A DNA stretch of 50,859 nucleotides. Origin: Actinomycetota bacterium (GTDB lineage: Bacteria > Actinomycetota > Acidimicrobiia > Acidimicrobiales > Ilumatobacteraceae). Positions 1-8,655 of the stretch are shown in pieces. Each line of letters opens with the position of its first letter. Position 1 is the stretch's first letter. The position numbers were made by a program, and so were the translations under genes. Where the stretch lies: positions 1 through 50,859 of the forward strand of contig SYCI01000074.1 of NCBI GenBank assembly GCA_005787035.1, written 5' to 3'. The notes below the pieces were generated by a model that had not been told where the DNA came from, did not search any database, and worked only from the letters and a program-made list of their open reading frames with translations.

Positions 1-119
1 GCACCGTTGGGTCCGATCAGACCGACCAACTTGCCCTTCTCGACCGTCAGATCGACGTTGTTCACCGCACGCAGACCACCGAAGGTGACCGACATGCCCG
101 AAGTCTGCAAAAGACTCAC
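1..119 (-). CDS. livG: LivG-type ABC transporter ATP-binding protein (N-terminal fragment)
   Basis: Only the first 39 or so codons are present; the rest lies beyond the left edge. The visible protein begins with a GTG codon and runs through a typical A-loop region (MSVTFGGLRAVNNVDL) to a Walker A start, GLIGPNGA, as in the LivG family of branched-chain amino acid importers. The GTG overlaps the TGA stop of the permease gene upstream (GTGA, 116-119), so the two are translationally coupled. By family it would hydrolyse ATP at the inner face of the membrane to drive import through the fused LivHM permease. Family assignment rests on the Walker A neighbourhood plus gene order; LivF rather than LivG is possible but less likely directly after the permease. 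Confidence 0.85.
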   Translation of the reverse strand, partial: MSLLQTSGMSVTFGGLRAVNNVDLTVEKGKLVGLIGPNG

Positions 120-2335
120 TTGGAACCCTCCCCCTGGGTTACTCCGACCTTACTTCGTTCGGCGATCGCTGCTTTGCGTACCGCTCGATCGATCTTCTGT
201 TGGGCGATCAGGCGCGGCGCGCCGGCGATGCCCTCCGGGTTCCGCACGGCGGTGAGGATGAGTCCGATGCCGCCGATCAGAGTCGCGTAGCTCTGATTGA
301 TGTGCAAGATGTTCTCGAGGAAGTTGAAGTTCAACCCGTTCGGGGCCACGACTCCGGCCAATACGGCACCGCTCACCGACGCGATACCACCGAGATAGGC
401 GAACGACAGGAAGGTCAGCGAGGCGAAGGCACCGAAGTAGGCCGGGGTCACCGAGCCGAAGCGATAACCCGACAGGGTTCCACCCAGACCGGCGATGAAC
501 GCCGCCAGACCGAAGGCGAGGATCTTGGTCCGGGCCACGTCCACACCAGCGGCCGCGGCCGCTCGTTCATTGGAGCGCACGGCTAGGAACTGGCGGCCGG
601 TCGCCGAGCGGCGCACGTTGACCACCATGAGGCACATCACGATCACGAAGACCAGACACACCACGCCGAACCATGCGTTCGGCGGAATGTCGTCCCGACC
701 CTTCAGGCCGGCCACTTTCAACAACGTGTTGTTGGGGCCGAAGTCCTTGCCGCCGATCTTGGGCGGATCGACGCGCAGCGCACCGAGTTCGCCGGCGAAG
801 GTCTTGTTCTTGAAGAGCAGCTGTTCGATGGCCAGAGCCGCCGACAGGGTGATCACGGCGAGGTTCACACCTCGAAGTCGGAGAGCCGGAATCGACACGA
901 GTGCGCCGAAGGCCGCCGCCACCAGTGCACCGACGATCGGCGCCAACGGGAAGGGAAGACCCGAGAAATACTTCGACATGAAGAATCCGGCGGTGCCGGC
1001 GATGGCCATCTGCGCCAACGAGATCTGGCCGACGAATCCAGTGAGCACAACGAGTGAGAGGGCGATCACGATCGCCACGAGGGTGTTGATGGTGGACTGG
1101 CGCCAGTCGTAGTTCCAGCCGAAGAGCAAGGCGAGCACGGCGATCGACGACACGATCGTGAGCGGCATCACGTGCTTGGGCGCGGCGGCGAAGGGCATCT
1201 TGCCGGTCGACACCGCACCTCGGACGGGAAGTGCCTTGCCACGCAGGAACATGGCGATCACGATCACGAAGAACGGCAGCGCTTGCGTGAGGCCAGCAGT
1301 GGGCAGAACACCCTTCGGGAACCATGTTTGGGCGCCCTGGTACTGCACCCAGCCCTGCAGCATCGCGATGCCGACGCCGGCGGCCACCGTGAGGCCGAAC
1401 GACGTGAAGTTGGCGAGCAACGCCGCGCCGAGGGCGGGCACGATGAGCAGCGGAAGGGTGATGGTGTCGAGGTTGGTGATCGGTACCGCGAGGATGCCGA
1501 GCAGACCGGCGATCAGAGTCGACAACACCCAGTTCGCTCCGGCCAAGAAGTCGGGTGAGAAGCCGAGCACGATGGCTCCCTTCTCGTTCTCGGCCGCCGC
1601 GCGCGTGGCCAGACCGAATCGGGAGTACTTGAAGAGTGCCCACAGGCCGGCGGCGATGAGCGCCACGATGATCACCAAGAAAAGTTGATTCTTGGGCACC
1701 ACACCGAGTTCGCCCGGCAGGTCGATCTTGCCCTTGGGCAACGGGAACGGAACACCGGTCTTGGCGAGTTCGCCGAAGCGCAGACGACAGAACTCCTGCA
1801 GCACCACGAAGAGTCCGACCGACGTGACCACTTTGGCCAACACCGGCGCGTTGCGCAGCGGCTTGAAGATCACGAAATGCAGGAAGAGTCCGAGCAGCAC
1901 GGCCACCACCAGCGCAAGGATCATGGACGCCGCCGTGGTGAGGCGCTCACCGGGCAGGTCGATGCTGGTCGGCCAGTTGGGAAGATCGAGGTACTTGCCC
2001 TCGTCGCGGAACCAGTTGACCGGGATCTCGATGAGGACGAGCGGGTTCGGCAACGGCGGAACGTAGAACTTCCCTTCCACCCGGAAGCCGTAATACCAGT
2101 ACGCCACGAACACAGTGATCACACCGTTGGCGAAGTTCACGACGCCAGAACCACGGAAGGTGAGAACGACACCGATGGCGATAGCCGCCATGAGGGCACC
2201 GGTGCCGATGTTGGAGAACATCGGAGCGAGTTGACGAGCGTCCCAGGCGTAGAGAACAGCGAAGACGATCAGTACGACGACGATGCCGACGAGAACCTTC
2301 TGCTGCTTGACGAACTTGCGAACGGACTCGTTCAT
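116..2335 (-). CDS. fused LivH-LivM branched-chain amino acid-type ABC permease
   Basis: This 739-residue, very hydrophobic protein carries both permease domains of a HAAT/LIV importer in one chain. The N-terminal half (about residues 1-370) is LivH-like, with a short lysine-rich N terminus before the first membrane segment. The C-terminal half (about 390-720) is LivM-like, with the GQISLAQ and AGLGGTLSG-type segments of that family. LivH and LivM are usually separate proteins of about 290-330 and 330-420 residues, so the length fits a fusion. It sits between the binding protein and LivG in one minus-strand operon. The substrate may be amino acids, but HAAT importers in catabolic islands also take up aromatic or other carboxylates, so the name is structural only. 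Confidence 0.9.
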   Translation of the reverse strand: MNESVRKFVKQQKVLVGIVVVLIVFAVLYAWDARQLAPMFSNIGTGALMAAIAIGVVLTFRGSGVVNFANGVITVFVAYWYYGFRVEGKFYVPPLPNPLVLIEIPVNWFRDEGKYLDLPNWPTSIDLPGERLTTAASMILALVVAVLLGLFLHFVIFKPLRNAPVLAKVVTSVGLFVVLQEFCRLRFGELAKTGVPFPLPKGKIDLPGELGVVPKNQLFLVIIVALIAAGLWALFKYSRFGLATRAAAENEKGAIVLGFSPDFLAGANWVLSTLIAGLLGILAVPITNLDTITLPLLIVPALGAALLANFTSFGLTVAAGVGIAMLQGWVQYQGAQTWFPKGVLPTAGLTQALPFFVIVIAMFLRGKALPVRGAVSTGKMPFAAAPKHVMPLTIVSSIAVLALLFGWNYDWRQSTINTLVAIVIALSLVVLTGFVGQISLAQMAIAGTAGFFMSKYFSGLPFPLAPIVGALVAAAFGALVSIPALRLRGVNLAVITLSAALAIEQLLFKNKTFAGELGALRVDPPKIGGKDFGPNNTLLKVAGLKGRDDIPPNAWFGVVCLVFVIVMCLMVVNVRRSATGRQFLAVRSNERAAAAAGVDVARTKILAFGLAAFIAGLGGTLSGYRFGSVTPAYFGAFASLTFLSFAYLGGIASVSGAVLAGVVAPNGLNFNFLENILHINQSYATLIGGIGLILTAVRNPEGIAGAPRLIAQQKIDRAVRKAAIAERSKVGVTQGEGSK

Positions 2336-2406
2336 TCAAACTCCCCCATCGTCCGCCCCACTCGGGCGGATCCCCAATTCATTGCCCTGAAGGCTGTAAC
2401 CGCGGT

Positions 2407-2436
2407 GGGTGGGTGCCGGCGAACCGGCACCCACCC
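2407..2436 (-). terminator. hairpin between binding-protein and permease genes (attenuator or mRNA processing/stability stem)
   Basis: Two 13-base arms (2407-2419 and 2424-2436) are perfect inverted repeats around a CGAA tetraloop; with one bulge the pairing extends to 2404-2440. There is no T-run on the minus strand after the stem, so it is not a classic intrinsic terminator. Stems at this place, after the first, highly expressed binding-protein gene of an ABC operon, often lower or stabilise expression relative to the downstream permease. That role is inference. Confidence 0.55.
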
Positions 2437-2491
2437 CACCGGAAAGATCGACGAAGGTCGATCAGTACTTACTTGCGTTACTTGCTGTGGA

Positions 2492-3874
2492 TCAGGCCGG
2501 GATTTCGGCGATCGGGTTGAGCGCCTTGCCGTTGTAACCGTCCATGATCGACACGTACTCCGTGCCCTGCTGCTGCTGGATTCCGATGGAGAATCCGCAG
2601 AGGCTCGGGAAGACCGGGTTGCCACCACACTTGAAGTCGCCCACGCCGGCCCACATCGGGCCAGTGAATGCCTTGGCCGTGTCGCGGATCGCCGCTGCGT
2701 CCATGGCTCCTTCGTTCATGAACTTGACCATGGTGATGAGCGATCCGAAGGTCGGTCCGCCGAAGCCGGTGTACTCGGGGTTCTCGAGTCCGGTCTCCTT
2801 GGCCCACGAGAGCGCAGTGTCGATGTAGGCATCGGTCTCGGGGTTGCCCGCGATCTCGTACGAGTAGCCGTAGCCACCGAAGTACCAGCCGTCGGGCAGC
2901 TTGCCGGCCTCGCCGACCGACTTCAGGTGGTCCTGCATCGGGATACCGAAGCACAGACCGGTGGTCACAACCGGCGTGTCCACACCGAGGGTCTTGAGCG
3001 CGTCGTATACGCCGATGCAACCCTGGATGGTCACGAGCGGGTAGAACACGTCGGCCGTGTCGGCGCCCGACGACTGAATGGCGGCGGCCATGTCGGTGGC
3101 GCCCGCGGTGTCGGACACCGGAACGCCGGTGACTTCCACGCCGAGCTTCTCGAGGATCGGCTTGGTGAGGGCGTTGAAGGCCACGGTTCCGGCCGGGTTG
3201 TCGTTGTACACGACGGCGACCTTCTTCACGTCGATACCTTCGAGTTCACCCACGTAGTTCGCGGCGAACACGGCGAGACCCTGCACCACACCGGGCGAGC
3301 CGGGTGTGAACGCGTAGGCGTCAGTGGCGAGGAACTCCGGTGTGGTCACCGGGTTGGGCAGGAAGACGGGCTTCTTGCCAGCGAGGGTGTCGAGCAACGG
3401 CGCGTTGCCGTTGAACATCGCGCCCACGAGCACGGCCTGAATGCTGTCGTCGGCGAGCATCTGCTGAGCACAGCTCTGGCCGTCTTCTTCCTTGGTCACG
3501 AAGCACTTGACGAGTTCGATCGGACGACCGCCGACTCCGCCGAGATACTGGTTGATGAGCCAGACGCCAGCGTCAGCGCCAACCGAGGCCTCCGGGAACG
3601 CCGGGGTTCCACCTTCCTGGTTGACGTAACCGATCTTGACCGGATCGCCGCTGGCCGCTCCGCCGGGTCCGCCGGTGTAGGCAAGGGCGGTGTCGACCGT
3701 GGACTGCTGCACCAGCAGATCGCCGGCCGGAGCCTCGCTACCAGCCGGAGCTTCCGTCGACGGAGCTTCGGTGGCGGGAGCCTCCGAGCCGCTGTCGCTG
3801 TCTTCACTACATGCACTCGCGAACAGACCGAGTACGGCCAAGCCCGCGATAAGGGTCTTGCTTGTCTTTCTCAC
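2492..3874 (-). CDS. LIV-type ABC transporter substrate-binding lipoprotein
   Basis: The 460-residue protein is a periplasmic-binding-protein type 1 receptor of the LivK/Peripla_BP_6 family. I chose the GTG at 3874 because a strong GGGGGAG site precedes it and because the product then opens with a lipoprotein signal: MRKTSK, a hydrophobic stretch, and a lipobox ending at Cys22 (FASAC). A low-complexity linker rich in Ser, Glu, Ala and Pro (about residues 28-50) follows, as in many actinobacterial lipoproteins, and then the two-lobed receptor (for example KIGYVNQEGG and KKVAVVYND). It is the first gene of the importer operon. An operator-like 14-mer lies about 75 bp upstream (3948-3961). A longer in-frame start at 3943 has no matching signal peptide and was rejected. 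Confidence 0.92.
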   Translation of the reverse strand: MRKTSKTLIAGLAVLGLFASACSEDSDSGSEAPATEAPSTEAPAGSEAPAGDLLVQQSTVDTALAYTGGPGGAASGDPVKIGYVNQEGGTPAFPEASVGADAGVWLINQYLGGVGGRPIELVKCFVTKEEDGQSCAQQMLADDSIQAVLVGAMFNGNAPLLDTLAGKKPVFLPNPVTTPEFLATDAYAFTPGSPGVVQGLAVFAANYVGELEGIDVKKVAVVYNDNPAGTVAFNALTKPILEKLGVEVTGVPVSDTAGATDMAAAIQSSGADTADVFYPLVTIQGCIGVYDALKTLGVDTPVVTTGLCFGIPMQDHLKSVGEAGKLPDGWYFGGYGYSYEIAGNPETDAYIDTALSWAKETGLENPEYTGFGGPTFGSLITMVKFMNEGAMDAAAIRDTAKAFTGPMWAGVGDFKCGGNPVFPSLCGFSIGIQQQQGTEYVSIMDGYNGKALNPIAEIPA

Positions 3875-3947
3875 GTATTTCTCCCCCTGGATGAATCGGC
3901 CGGGACCGGCGAGCGGCCCGGAGTGAGTGCCTTTTTCTATCACGAAC

Positions 3948-3961
3948 TGACCGACCGATCA
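3948..3961 (-). promoter_or_regulatory. candidate TetR-type operator, site 1 (binding-protein promoter)
   Basis: Read on the minus strand the site is TGATCGGTCGGTCA, an imperfect palindrome, in the 123-bp gap upstream of the transporter operon. Twelve of 14 bases match the site at 40999-41012 beside the TetR gene, and the flanks AAG-site-GTT resemble the site at 33066-33079 as well. The assignment to that regulator is inference. Confidence 0.45.
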
Positions 3962-3997
3962 CTTACCAGGTCGGGGTTTCCACGGAGCAAAAACCGG

Positions 3998-4831
3998 TCA
4001 ACCGGGGCGGTCGGATTCGCGGTAATCGGCGAACTGAGCGTCCCGTTCGCTGAGGGCCGCCGTGACCCCCTTGGTGGCGAACGACTGCATGTATTCCATG
4101 GACGAACGCTGGTGGAACCCCAACGCCTGGATCTCGGCCGTGGCCCGGATGCCGGCCCGGATCCCCATGACCTCCATGGCCCGGTGAGCGGCCCGTTTGT
4201 TGAGGGCCAGTAGGTCAGCCGGGATCTTGGCCACGCGTTCGGCCATGGCCAGCACCTCGCGGTCGAGGTCGGCGACCGGGAAGGCCCGGTTGGCGAATCC
4301 GTTGGCCACCGCGTCGTCACCCGACATCGAATCGCCGGTCAGGAGAGCTTCCATGCCACGGCGCAGACCCATCATCCAGGTCTGCCACTGCATGTCGGGC
4401 GGCGACATGAGCCGAACCGGCGGGTAGCCGATCTTGGCATCGTGGGCCACGTACACGAGATCGCACGCGGTGGCGAGCTCGGTGCACCCGGCGAGGCAGT
4501 ACCCGTGAACCTGTCCGATGATCGGAGTGCTCATGTCCCACATTTCGAACCAGTTGTTCACGACGTGGCGCGACCACCAGCCGTCGGCCCGCGAGATCGC
4601 CCGCTCCACGTCGCTGTTGGCCGAGCCGAGGTCGTAGCCGGCCGAGAAGCACGAACCGGCGCCCCGGATGATCATGACCGAGACGTCCTTGTCCTTGTCC
4701 CCGGCCCGCAGCGCGTCGAACAAAGCCCCACGCAATGCGTCGTTGAGCGCGTTGCGCTTGTCGGGACGGTTGAGCGTGAAGCGCCGCACTTTCGGTGCGG
4801 GATCGTCGATGATCAGGACGGATTCGGACAT
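3998..4831 (-). CDS. enoyl-CoA hydratase/isomerase (crotonase) family protein
   Basis: This 277-residue crotonase-fold protein has the family N terminus (TLNRPDKRNALN), the oxyanion-hole segment SCFSAGYDL (about residues 60-68) and the second CoA-site segment YCLAGCTELATACDL (about 111-125). Glu118 matches the first catalytic glutamate of enoyl-CoA hydratase. The second glutamate, normally in a sequence like FGQPE, is absent: here it reads GYPPVR (135-140). Simple hydration of enoyl-CoA is therefore doubtful, and isomerase, hydrolase or lyase chemistry on a CoA thioester is possible. The ATG at 4831 overlaps the stop of the CoA ligase gene by one base (TGATG), which selects this start over an upstream in-frame one. 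The two proteins probably act on the same acyl-CoA. Confidence 0.85.
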   Translation of the reverse strand: MSESVLIIDDPAPKVRRFTLNRPDKRNALNDALRGALFDALRAGDKDKDVSVMIIRGAGSCFSAGYDLGSANSDVERAISRADGWWSRHVVNNWFEMWDMSTPIIGQVHGYCLAGCTELATACDLVYVAHDAKIGYPPVRLMSPPDMQWQTWMMGLRRGMEALLTGDSMSGDDAVANGFANRAFPVADLDREVLAMAERVAKIPADLLALNKRAAHRAMEVMGIRAGIRATAEIQALGFHQRSSMEYMQSFATKGVTAALSERDAQFADYRESDRPG

Positions 4832-6366
4832 CACTTCTCCCAGTACGGCGCGCGCAACTTGCGCTTGTTGATCTTGCCCATCGTGTTGCGTCCCAGATCG
4901 TCGACGAATTCGACGGTCCGCGGGCACTTGTAGTGCGACAGGTTCTCACGGCAGAACGCGATCAGGTCGGTGGCCGATGGCGCGGCGACTCCGTCGCGCA
5001 GAATCACCAGCGCTTTGAGTTCTTCGCCCATCTCGGTGTGCGGCACACCAATGCACGCCACGTCGAGAACCGCTGGATGTTTCACGAGAACCTGTTCGGC
5101 TTCGGCCGGATAGATGTTGACCCCGCCCGACACCACCATGTCGCTGAAGCGATCGGTGATGAACACGTAGCCGTCGGCGTCGACGTAGCCGATCTCCCCG
5201 AGCGTGAACACACCGGGGGCGATGTTGGCCGCTTTCGTCTTCTCGGGATCGTTCGGATAGATCACACCGCGACCGGTGGCGTCCTTGAAGAAGAGTCGCC
5301 CCTCGGTGTTGGGCGGAACTTCGTTCCCGTCGTCGTCGAGAACAATCACCGAGAACGGCGGCACCGGTCGGCCCACCGAACCCTGATGCTCCAGCCACTC
5401 CTGGCTCGTGATCTGACACGTGGTCCCGACCTCGGTTGCTCCGTAGGCATCGATGAAGATCGGCCCCCCCCATTCGATCATCGCCCGCTTCACGTCGACT
5501 GGACACGACGCCCCGGTGTGCGCGGCGAGTTTCATGCTCGACACGTCGTACTTGGCCTTCACCTCGTCGGGCAGAGCGAGCAACCGGACGAAATGGGTCG
5601 GCACCATCACCGACGACTCGGTCTTGTAGGTATGAATGGCGGCGAGGGTCTTCTCGGCGTCGAACTTGGCGAGCACGACCATGGGCACGCCGCGCACCAA
5701 TAGACGCATGCCGTTCAGCGGACCGGTGTGATACATCGGTCCGACCACGAGGTGGGTGCCGAACATGGCGAATCGGTTGGCCTTCATGCCTTCGAGGTGC
5801 TCGGCCATGGTGTCGCCACCGGCGAACATCGTGGGCGGTAATTCGGTGCCTTTCGGCCGACCCGTCGTTCCCGATGTGTAGAGAAGGTTGGCACGCGGTT
5901 TGACGTCGAGTGGCGGATCGCTCGGATCGCCGGCGGCCAGCCAGTCGCTCCACTTCGTCACTCCGGGCCGGTCGACTCCCCAACCCACGATGTCGATGGT
6001 GCGCCCTTCGGCGCGCACGATCGCCACGGCATCCAGACCGCGATCGACGGTCTCGGGACCCACGAACACGATGCGCGATTCGGAATCCGACAGGATGTAG
6101 GCCGTTTCCTCGGCCGTCAGGTGGAAGTTCACCGGCACGGTCGAGGCGCTACCGAGCAGACATCCGAGATGAGCCAGGGCGGTCTCGGCGGCGTTCTCGG
6201 CGAACACCGCCACGCGACGGTCCGGACCAAGATCGGCGTGAAGCGCGTTGTTGGCCGTGCGGTTGAGGATGTCGCCGACCTCGGCCCAGGTGAGGGCCTG
6301 GTCGGGGTCACGAACGGCGATCTCGTCGGGTCGTTCGCGCGCGAGTTCGGAAGCGAAAGCGGGCAC
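4831..6366 (-). CDS. AMP-dependent acyl-CoA synthetase (ANL superfamily)
   Basis: The 511-residue protein activates a carboxylic acid to its CoA thioester with ATP. Visible ANL motifs in order are the P-loop YTSGTTGRPKG, the adenine motif YGATEVG, the hinge region GEIGYVDADGYVFITDR, the NIYPAEAEQ motif, and near the C terminus GKINKRKLR with the catalytic lysine. Length and motifs fit FadD/short-to-medium-chain ligases. It lies between an NTF2-like gene 8 bp upstream and the crotonase gene, with which it overlaps by one base. Substrate is unknown; cyclic or aromatic acids are as likely as fatty acids in this setting. Confidence 0.92.
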   Translation of the reverse strand: MPAFASELARERPDEIAVRDPDQALTWAEVGDILNRTANNALHADLGPDRRVAVFAENAAETALAHLGCLLGSASTVPVNFHLTAEETAYILSDSESRIVFVGPETVDRGLDAVAIVRAEGRTIDIVGWGVDRPGVTKWSDWLAAGDPSDPPLDVKPRANLLYTSGTTGRPKGTELPPTMFAGGDTMAEHLEGMKANRFAMFGTHLVVGPMYHTGPLNGMRLLVRGVPMVVLAKFDAEKTLAAIHTYKTESSVMVPTHFVRLLALPDEVKAKYDVSSMKLAAHTGASCPVDVKRAMIEWGGPIFIDAYGATEVGTTCQITSQEWLEHQGSVGRPVPPFSVIVLDDDGNEVPPNTEGRLFFKDATGRGVIYPNDPEKTKAANIAPGVFTLGEIGYVDADGYVFITDRFSDMVVSGGVNIYPAEAEQVLVKHPAVLDVACIGVPHTEMGEELKALVILRDGVAAPSATDLIAFCRENLSHYKCPRTVEFVDDLGRNTMGKINKRKLRAPYWEK

Positions 6367-6374
6367 GGCGAACG

Positions 6375-6860
6375 TCAGACCTGAGGATGCGCGCCACGCG
6401 CGTCGAGTCCGGCTTTGGTGTTGGCGAACTCACCGGTGAGATCGGGGCCGCCTCGGTAGTGAACTTGGAGAAAGCGACGAGTGAACAACCACTGGCCGTT
6501 CACCTTGCGGTAGGCGTCGTCGTAGTGAGCGAGGAGTAGCCCGCGGTCGCCGTTGGCGGTGAGAAAGCGCTCGCTGATCGCCCAGCGACCCGTGGCCTCG
6601 TCACGAGATCCGTCCACGTAGGAGGCATCGCCGTTGTGAGCGTGCTGAACGACGGCCGCCATGCCACCCATGGCCGCGAACCACAACTTCAGGATGTTCT
6701 CCTTGCCCTCCACGAGTCGGCCACCACCGAGATCCCAAACGGCGTCGTCGGCCCAGCAACTCCCCCACTGATCGCCGTTGCGGTGGATCACCGCGTCCGC
6801 GTAGCGGTTGATCAGTCGCTGGATCTCGACGAAGTCCTGAGTGTCGACGGGAGAAGTCAT
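6375..6860 (-). CDS. SnoaL/NTF2-like protein 1
   Basis: The 161-residue protein has the short alpha+beta cone of the SnoaL-like/NTF2 superfamily: an N-terminal helix pattern FVEIQRLINRYADAV, then WADDAVWDLGG, a central helix KENILKLWFAAMGG, and late strands ending WLFTRRFLQVHYRG. Family members are dehydratases, isomerases, small hydroxylases or accessory proteins, usually for polycyclic substrates, so a specific reaction cannot be given. It heads the NTF2-CoA ligase-crotonase operon. The sequence TAGAAC followed by six bases precedes the ATG, a possible leaderless promoter. Confidence 0.82.
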   Translation of the reverse strand: MTSPVDTQDFVEIQRLINRYADAVIHRNGDQWGSCWADDAVWDLGGGRLVEGKENILKLWFAAMGGMAAVVQHAHNGDASYVDGSRDEATGRWAISERFLTANGDRGLLLAHYDDAYRKVNGQWLFTRRFLQVHYRGGPDLTGEFANTKAGLDARGAHPQV

Positions 6861-6929
6861 GGGAGAGTTCTAGTCCACTCGGGCGCTCGGGCGTGATGCC
6901 GGCGCCGCCGGGTGCGCCATGATGTTCCC

Positions 6930-8195
6930 GTGACCGCTCCCGGCGCCGACGACATCCGACTCGAATCGCTCACACTCCTCGACCCCGATGTCTCGGACTG
7001 CCCGTATGCGGCGTATCAGGCGCTTCGCGACGATGCTCCGGTGTGGCGCGACAACGCCACCGGGATGTTCGTCGTCACCCGCTACGAGGACGTGAAGTCG
7101 GTTCTGCTCGATACCGAGCGGTTCACGAGCGCCCGTCATCGTGGCCGGGTCGATCCGCGCTCGGCACGACTGCGGAAGATCTACGAAGACAAGGGTTGGG
7201 TTCCGGGCGCCACCCTCGCCAGCCGCGACGATCCCGAGCATCGCGAGATGCGCGGCCTCTTCAATCACGCGTTCCGTCCGGCCAAGATCAAGGAACTCGA
7301 TCCGTTCATCGAACGACTCGCCCACCGACTGATCGACGCCTTCATCGAGCGCGGTTCGTGCGACTGGGTCCGCGAGTTCGCCATTCCACTTCCGCTCATC
7401 GTGATCGGTCGCCAAATGGGCGCACCCGAAGAGGACATCTGGCAGATCAAGGCCTGGACCGACGCCTGGGTGCAGAGGCTCGGAATGATGCAGACCGAGG
7501 AAGAGGCGATTTGGTCCACCGAGCAGGAGATCGCCGCCCAGCACTACTTCCAGCCGATCTTCGAACGTCTTCGCGAGCAGCCCGACGACACATTGCTGTC
7601 GGACCTCGTGAACACCGTGATCCCCGAATGGGGTCGACCGCTCACCGACAACGAACTTCACGCCGAGATGATGGCCGACACATTCGTGGGCGGTTCGGAA
7701 ACCACGACCAATGCCCTCGCCGAAGGAATTCGGCTCCTGATCGACAATCCGTCCGAGTGGGCCAAGGTCAAGAACGATCCCGACACCTACGTTCCGCTGC
7801 TCGCCGAAGAAGTTCTACGACTCGAAGGACCCGTGCAGGGACTCTTCCGCACGGCCGCCGTCGACGTGGAGATGCACGGCGTGACGATTCCGGCCGGATC
7901 GGTCGTGAACGTCCGCTATGCGGCCGCTAACCGCGACGACCGCCAGTTCGAATGCCCGGCCGACATGAACCTCGATCGCGAGAACCTGCGATCGCACCTG
8001 GCCTTCGGATTCGGCACGCATCATTGCCTCGGGGCACCGCTCGCCCGTCGCGAACTCGTGATCGGATTCCGAGCCTTCGTCGATCGCGTCGACGAGATGT
8101 GGTTCGAACCCGAAGTCAACGACTTCCGTCATCACCCGAACTTCTGCCTACGAGCCCTGAAACAATTGCGCATCGGTTTCCGGCCGAGTCGCTAA
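6930..8195 (+). CDS. cytochrome P450 (actinobacterial, class I type)
   Basis: The soluble P450 is 421 residues from the GTG at 6930. It shows the I-helix oxygen-activation motif VGGSETTTN (about 253-261), the ExxR motif EEVLRLEGP (about 293-301) and the haem loop FGFGTHHCLGAPLARRE with the ligand Cys366. Such enzymes hydroxylate hydrophobic ring compounds using a ferredoxin and a reductase; neither is encoded in the window. It is divergent from the NTF2-like gene. An alternative GTG at 6912 adds six residues (MRHDVP). I prefer 6930 because the box CATGAT lies exactly six bases before it, the pattern seen at other starts here, but the choice is not firm. Confidence 0.93.
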   Translation: MTAPGADDIRLESLTLLDPDVSDCPYAAYQALRDDAPVWRDNATGMFVVTRYEDVKSVLLDTERFTSARHRGRVDPRSARLRKIYEDKGWVPGATLASRDDPEHREMRGLFNHAFRPAKIKELDPFIERLAHRLIDAFIERGSCDWVREFAIPLPLIVIGRQMGAPEEDIWQIKAWTDAWVQRLGMMQTEEEAIWSTEQEIAAQHYFQPIFERLREQPDDTLLSDLVNTVIPEWGRPLTDNELHAEMMADTFVGGSETTTNALAEGIRLLIDNPSEWAKVKNDPDTYVPLLAEEVLRLEGPVQGLFRTAAVDVEMHGVTIPAGSVVNVRYAAANRDDRQFECPADMNLDRENLRSHLAFGFGTHHCLGAPLARRELVIGFRAFVDRVDEMWFEPEVNDFRHHPNFCLRALKQLRIGFRPSR

Positions 8196-8210
8196 CCGCG
8201 GACGACGTCG

Positions 8211-8621
8211 TCAGCCGAGGGACTTCATGACGGCACCGCTGTCGTGATAGTCGACTTCGCGCACCACCTTGCCGTCCACGATGCGCAACCACGACATTCC
8301 TTCACTGCGCCACTTCTTGCCCACGTTGTGCGCACCGAACGACGCGGCCATCGACTCGGGAACGGTCGCCGACATGACCCAACTCAACGCCACGCCGTCA
8401 TCACTCGTCCAGAATTGTTCGGGCGCCAGAACGAGGTCTTTCCACACCTCGAGACCCCGGCCGAAGAACTGGCGAATCTTGGGCCAGCCCCGGTGCTCGC
8501 CGCCCACGATGTCGTAGAGAACCGCATCGGGGTGCAGGAATGCCGCCGGCGCATCGGCGTCGCCGCTGCTCCACGCTGCGAAGAGTCGGGTCGCCAATTC
8601 GATGTTGGAATCGTGAGCCAT
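8211..8621 (-). CDS. SnoaL/NTF2-like protein 2
   Basis: This 136-residue protein is a SnoaL-like/limonene-epoxide-hydrolase-like cone-fold protein: NIELATRLFAAWSSGD, then FLHPDAVLYDIVGGEHRGWPK and ending VVREVDYHDSGA. The start MAHDSN fits the family N terminus; the GTG eight codons upstream adds an unlikely extension. It converges on the P450 gene with 15 bp between stops, and it follows the kinase gene on the same strand with a gap of about 34 bp. Role unknown; ketosteroid-isomerase-like or hydrolase-like activity is possible. Confidence 0.8.
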   Translation of the reverse strand: MAHDSNIELATRLFAAWSSGDADAPAAFLHPDAVLYDIVGGEHRGWPKIRQFFGRGLEVWKDLVLAPEQFWTSDDGVALSWVMSATVPESMAASFGAHNVGKKWRSEGMSWLRIVDGKVVREVDYHDSGAVMKSLG

Positions 8622-8655
8622 GGCGCATTGTCGCACACCCGGCACGACGCCGAAA

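Noticed and set aside
2404-2440. Calling the hairpin a standard rho-independent terminator
   Set aside because: There is no T-run after the stem on the minus strand, and downstream genes belong to the same transport system.
3875-3943. Upstream extension of the binding protein to a GTG at 3943
   Set aside because: It would bury the lipoprotein signal peptide in the interior and ignores the GGGGGAG site before the GTG at 3874.
1685-4213. An 842-codon open frame on the plus strand opposite the importer genes
   Set aside because: It is antisense to the permease and binding protein, is His/Arg/Glu-rich with no recognisable domain, and arises from high-GC codon bias; the minus-strand frames have clear families.
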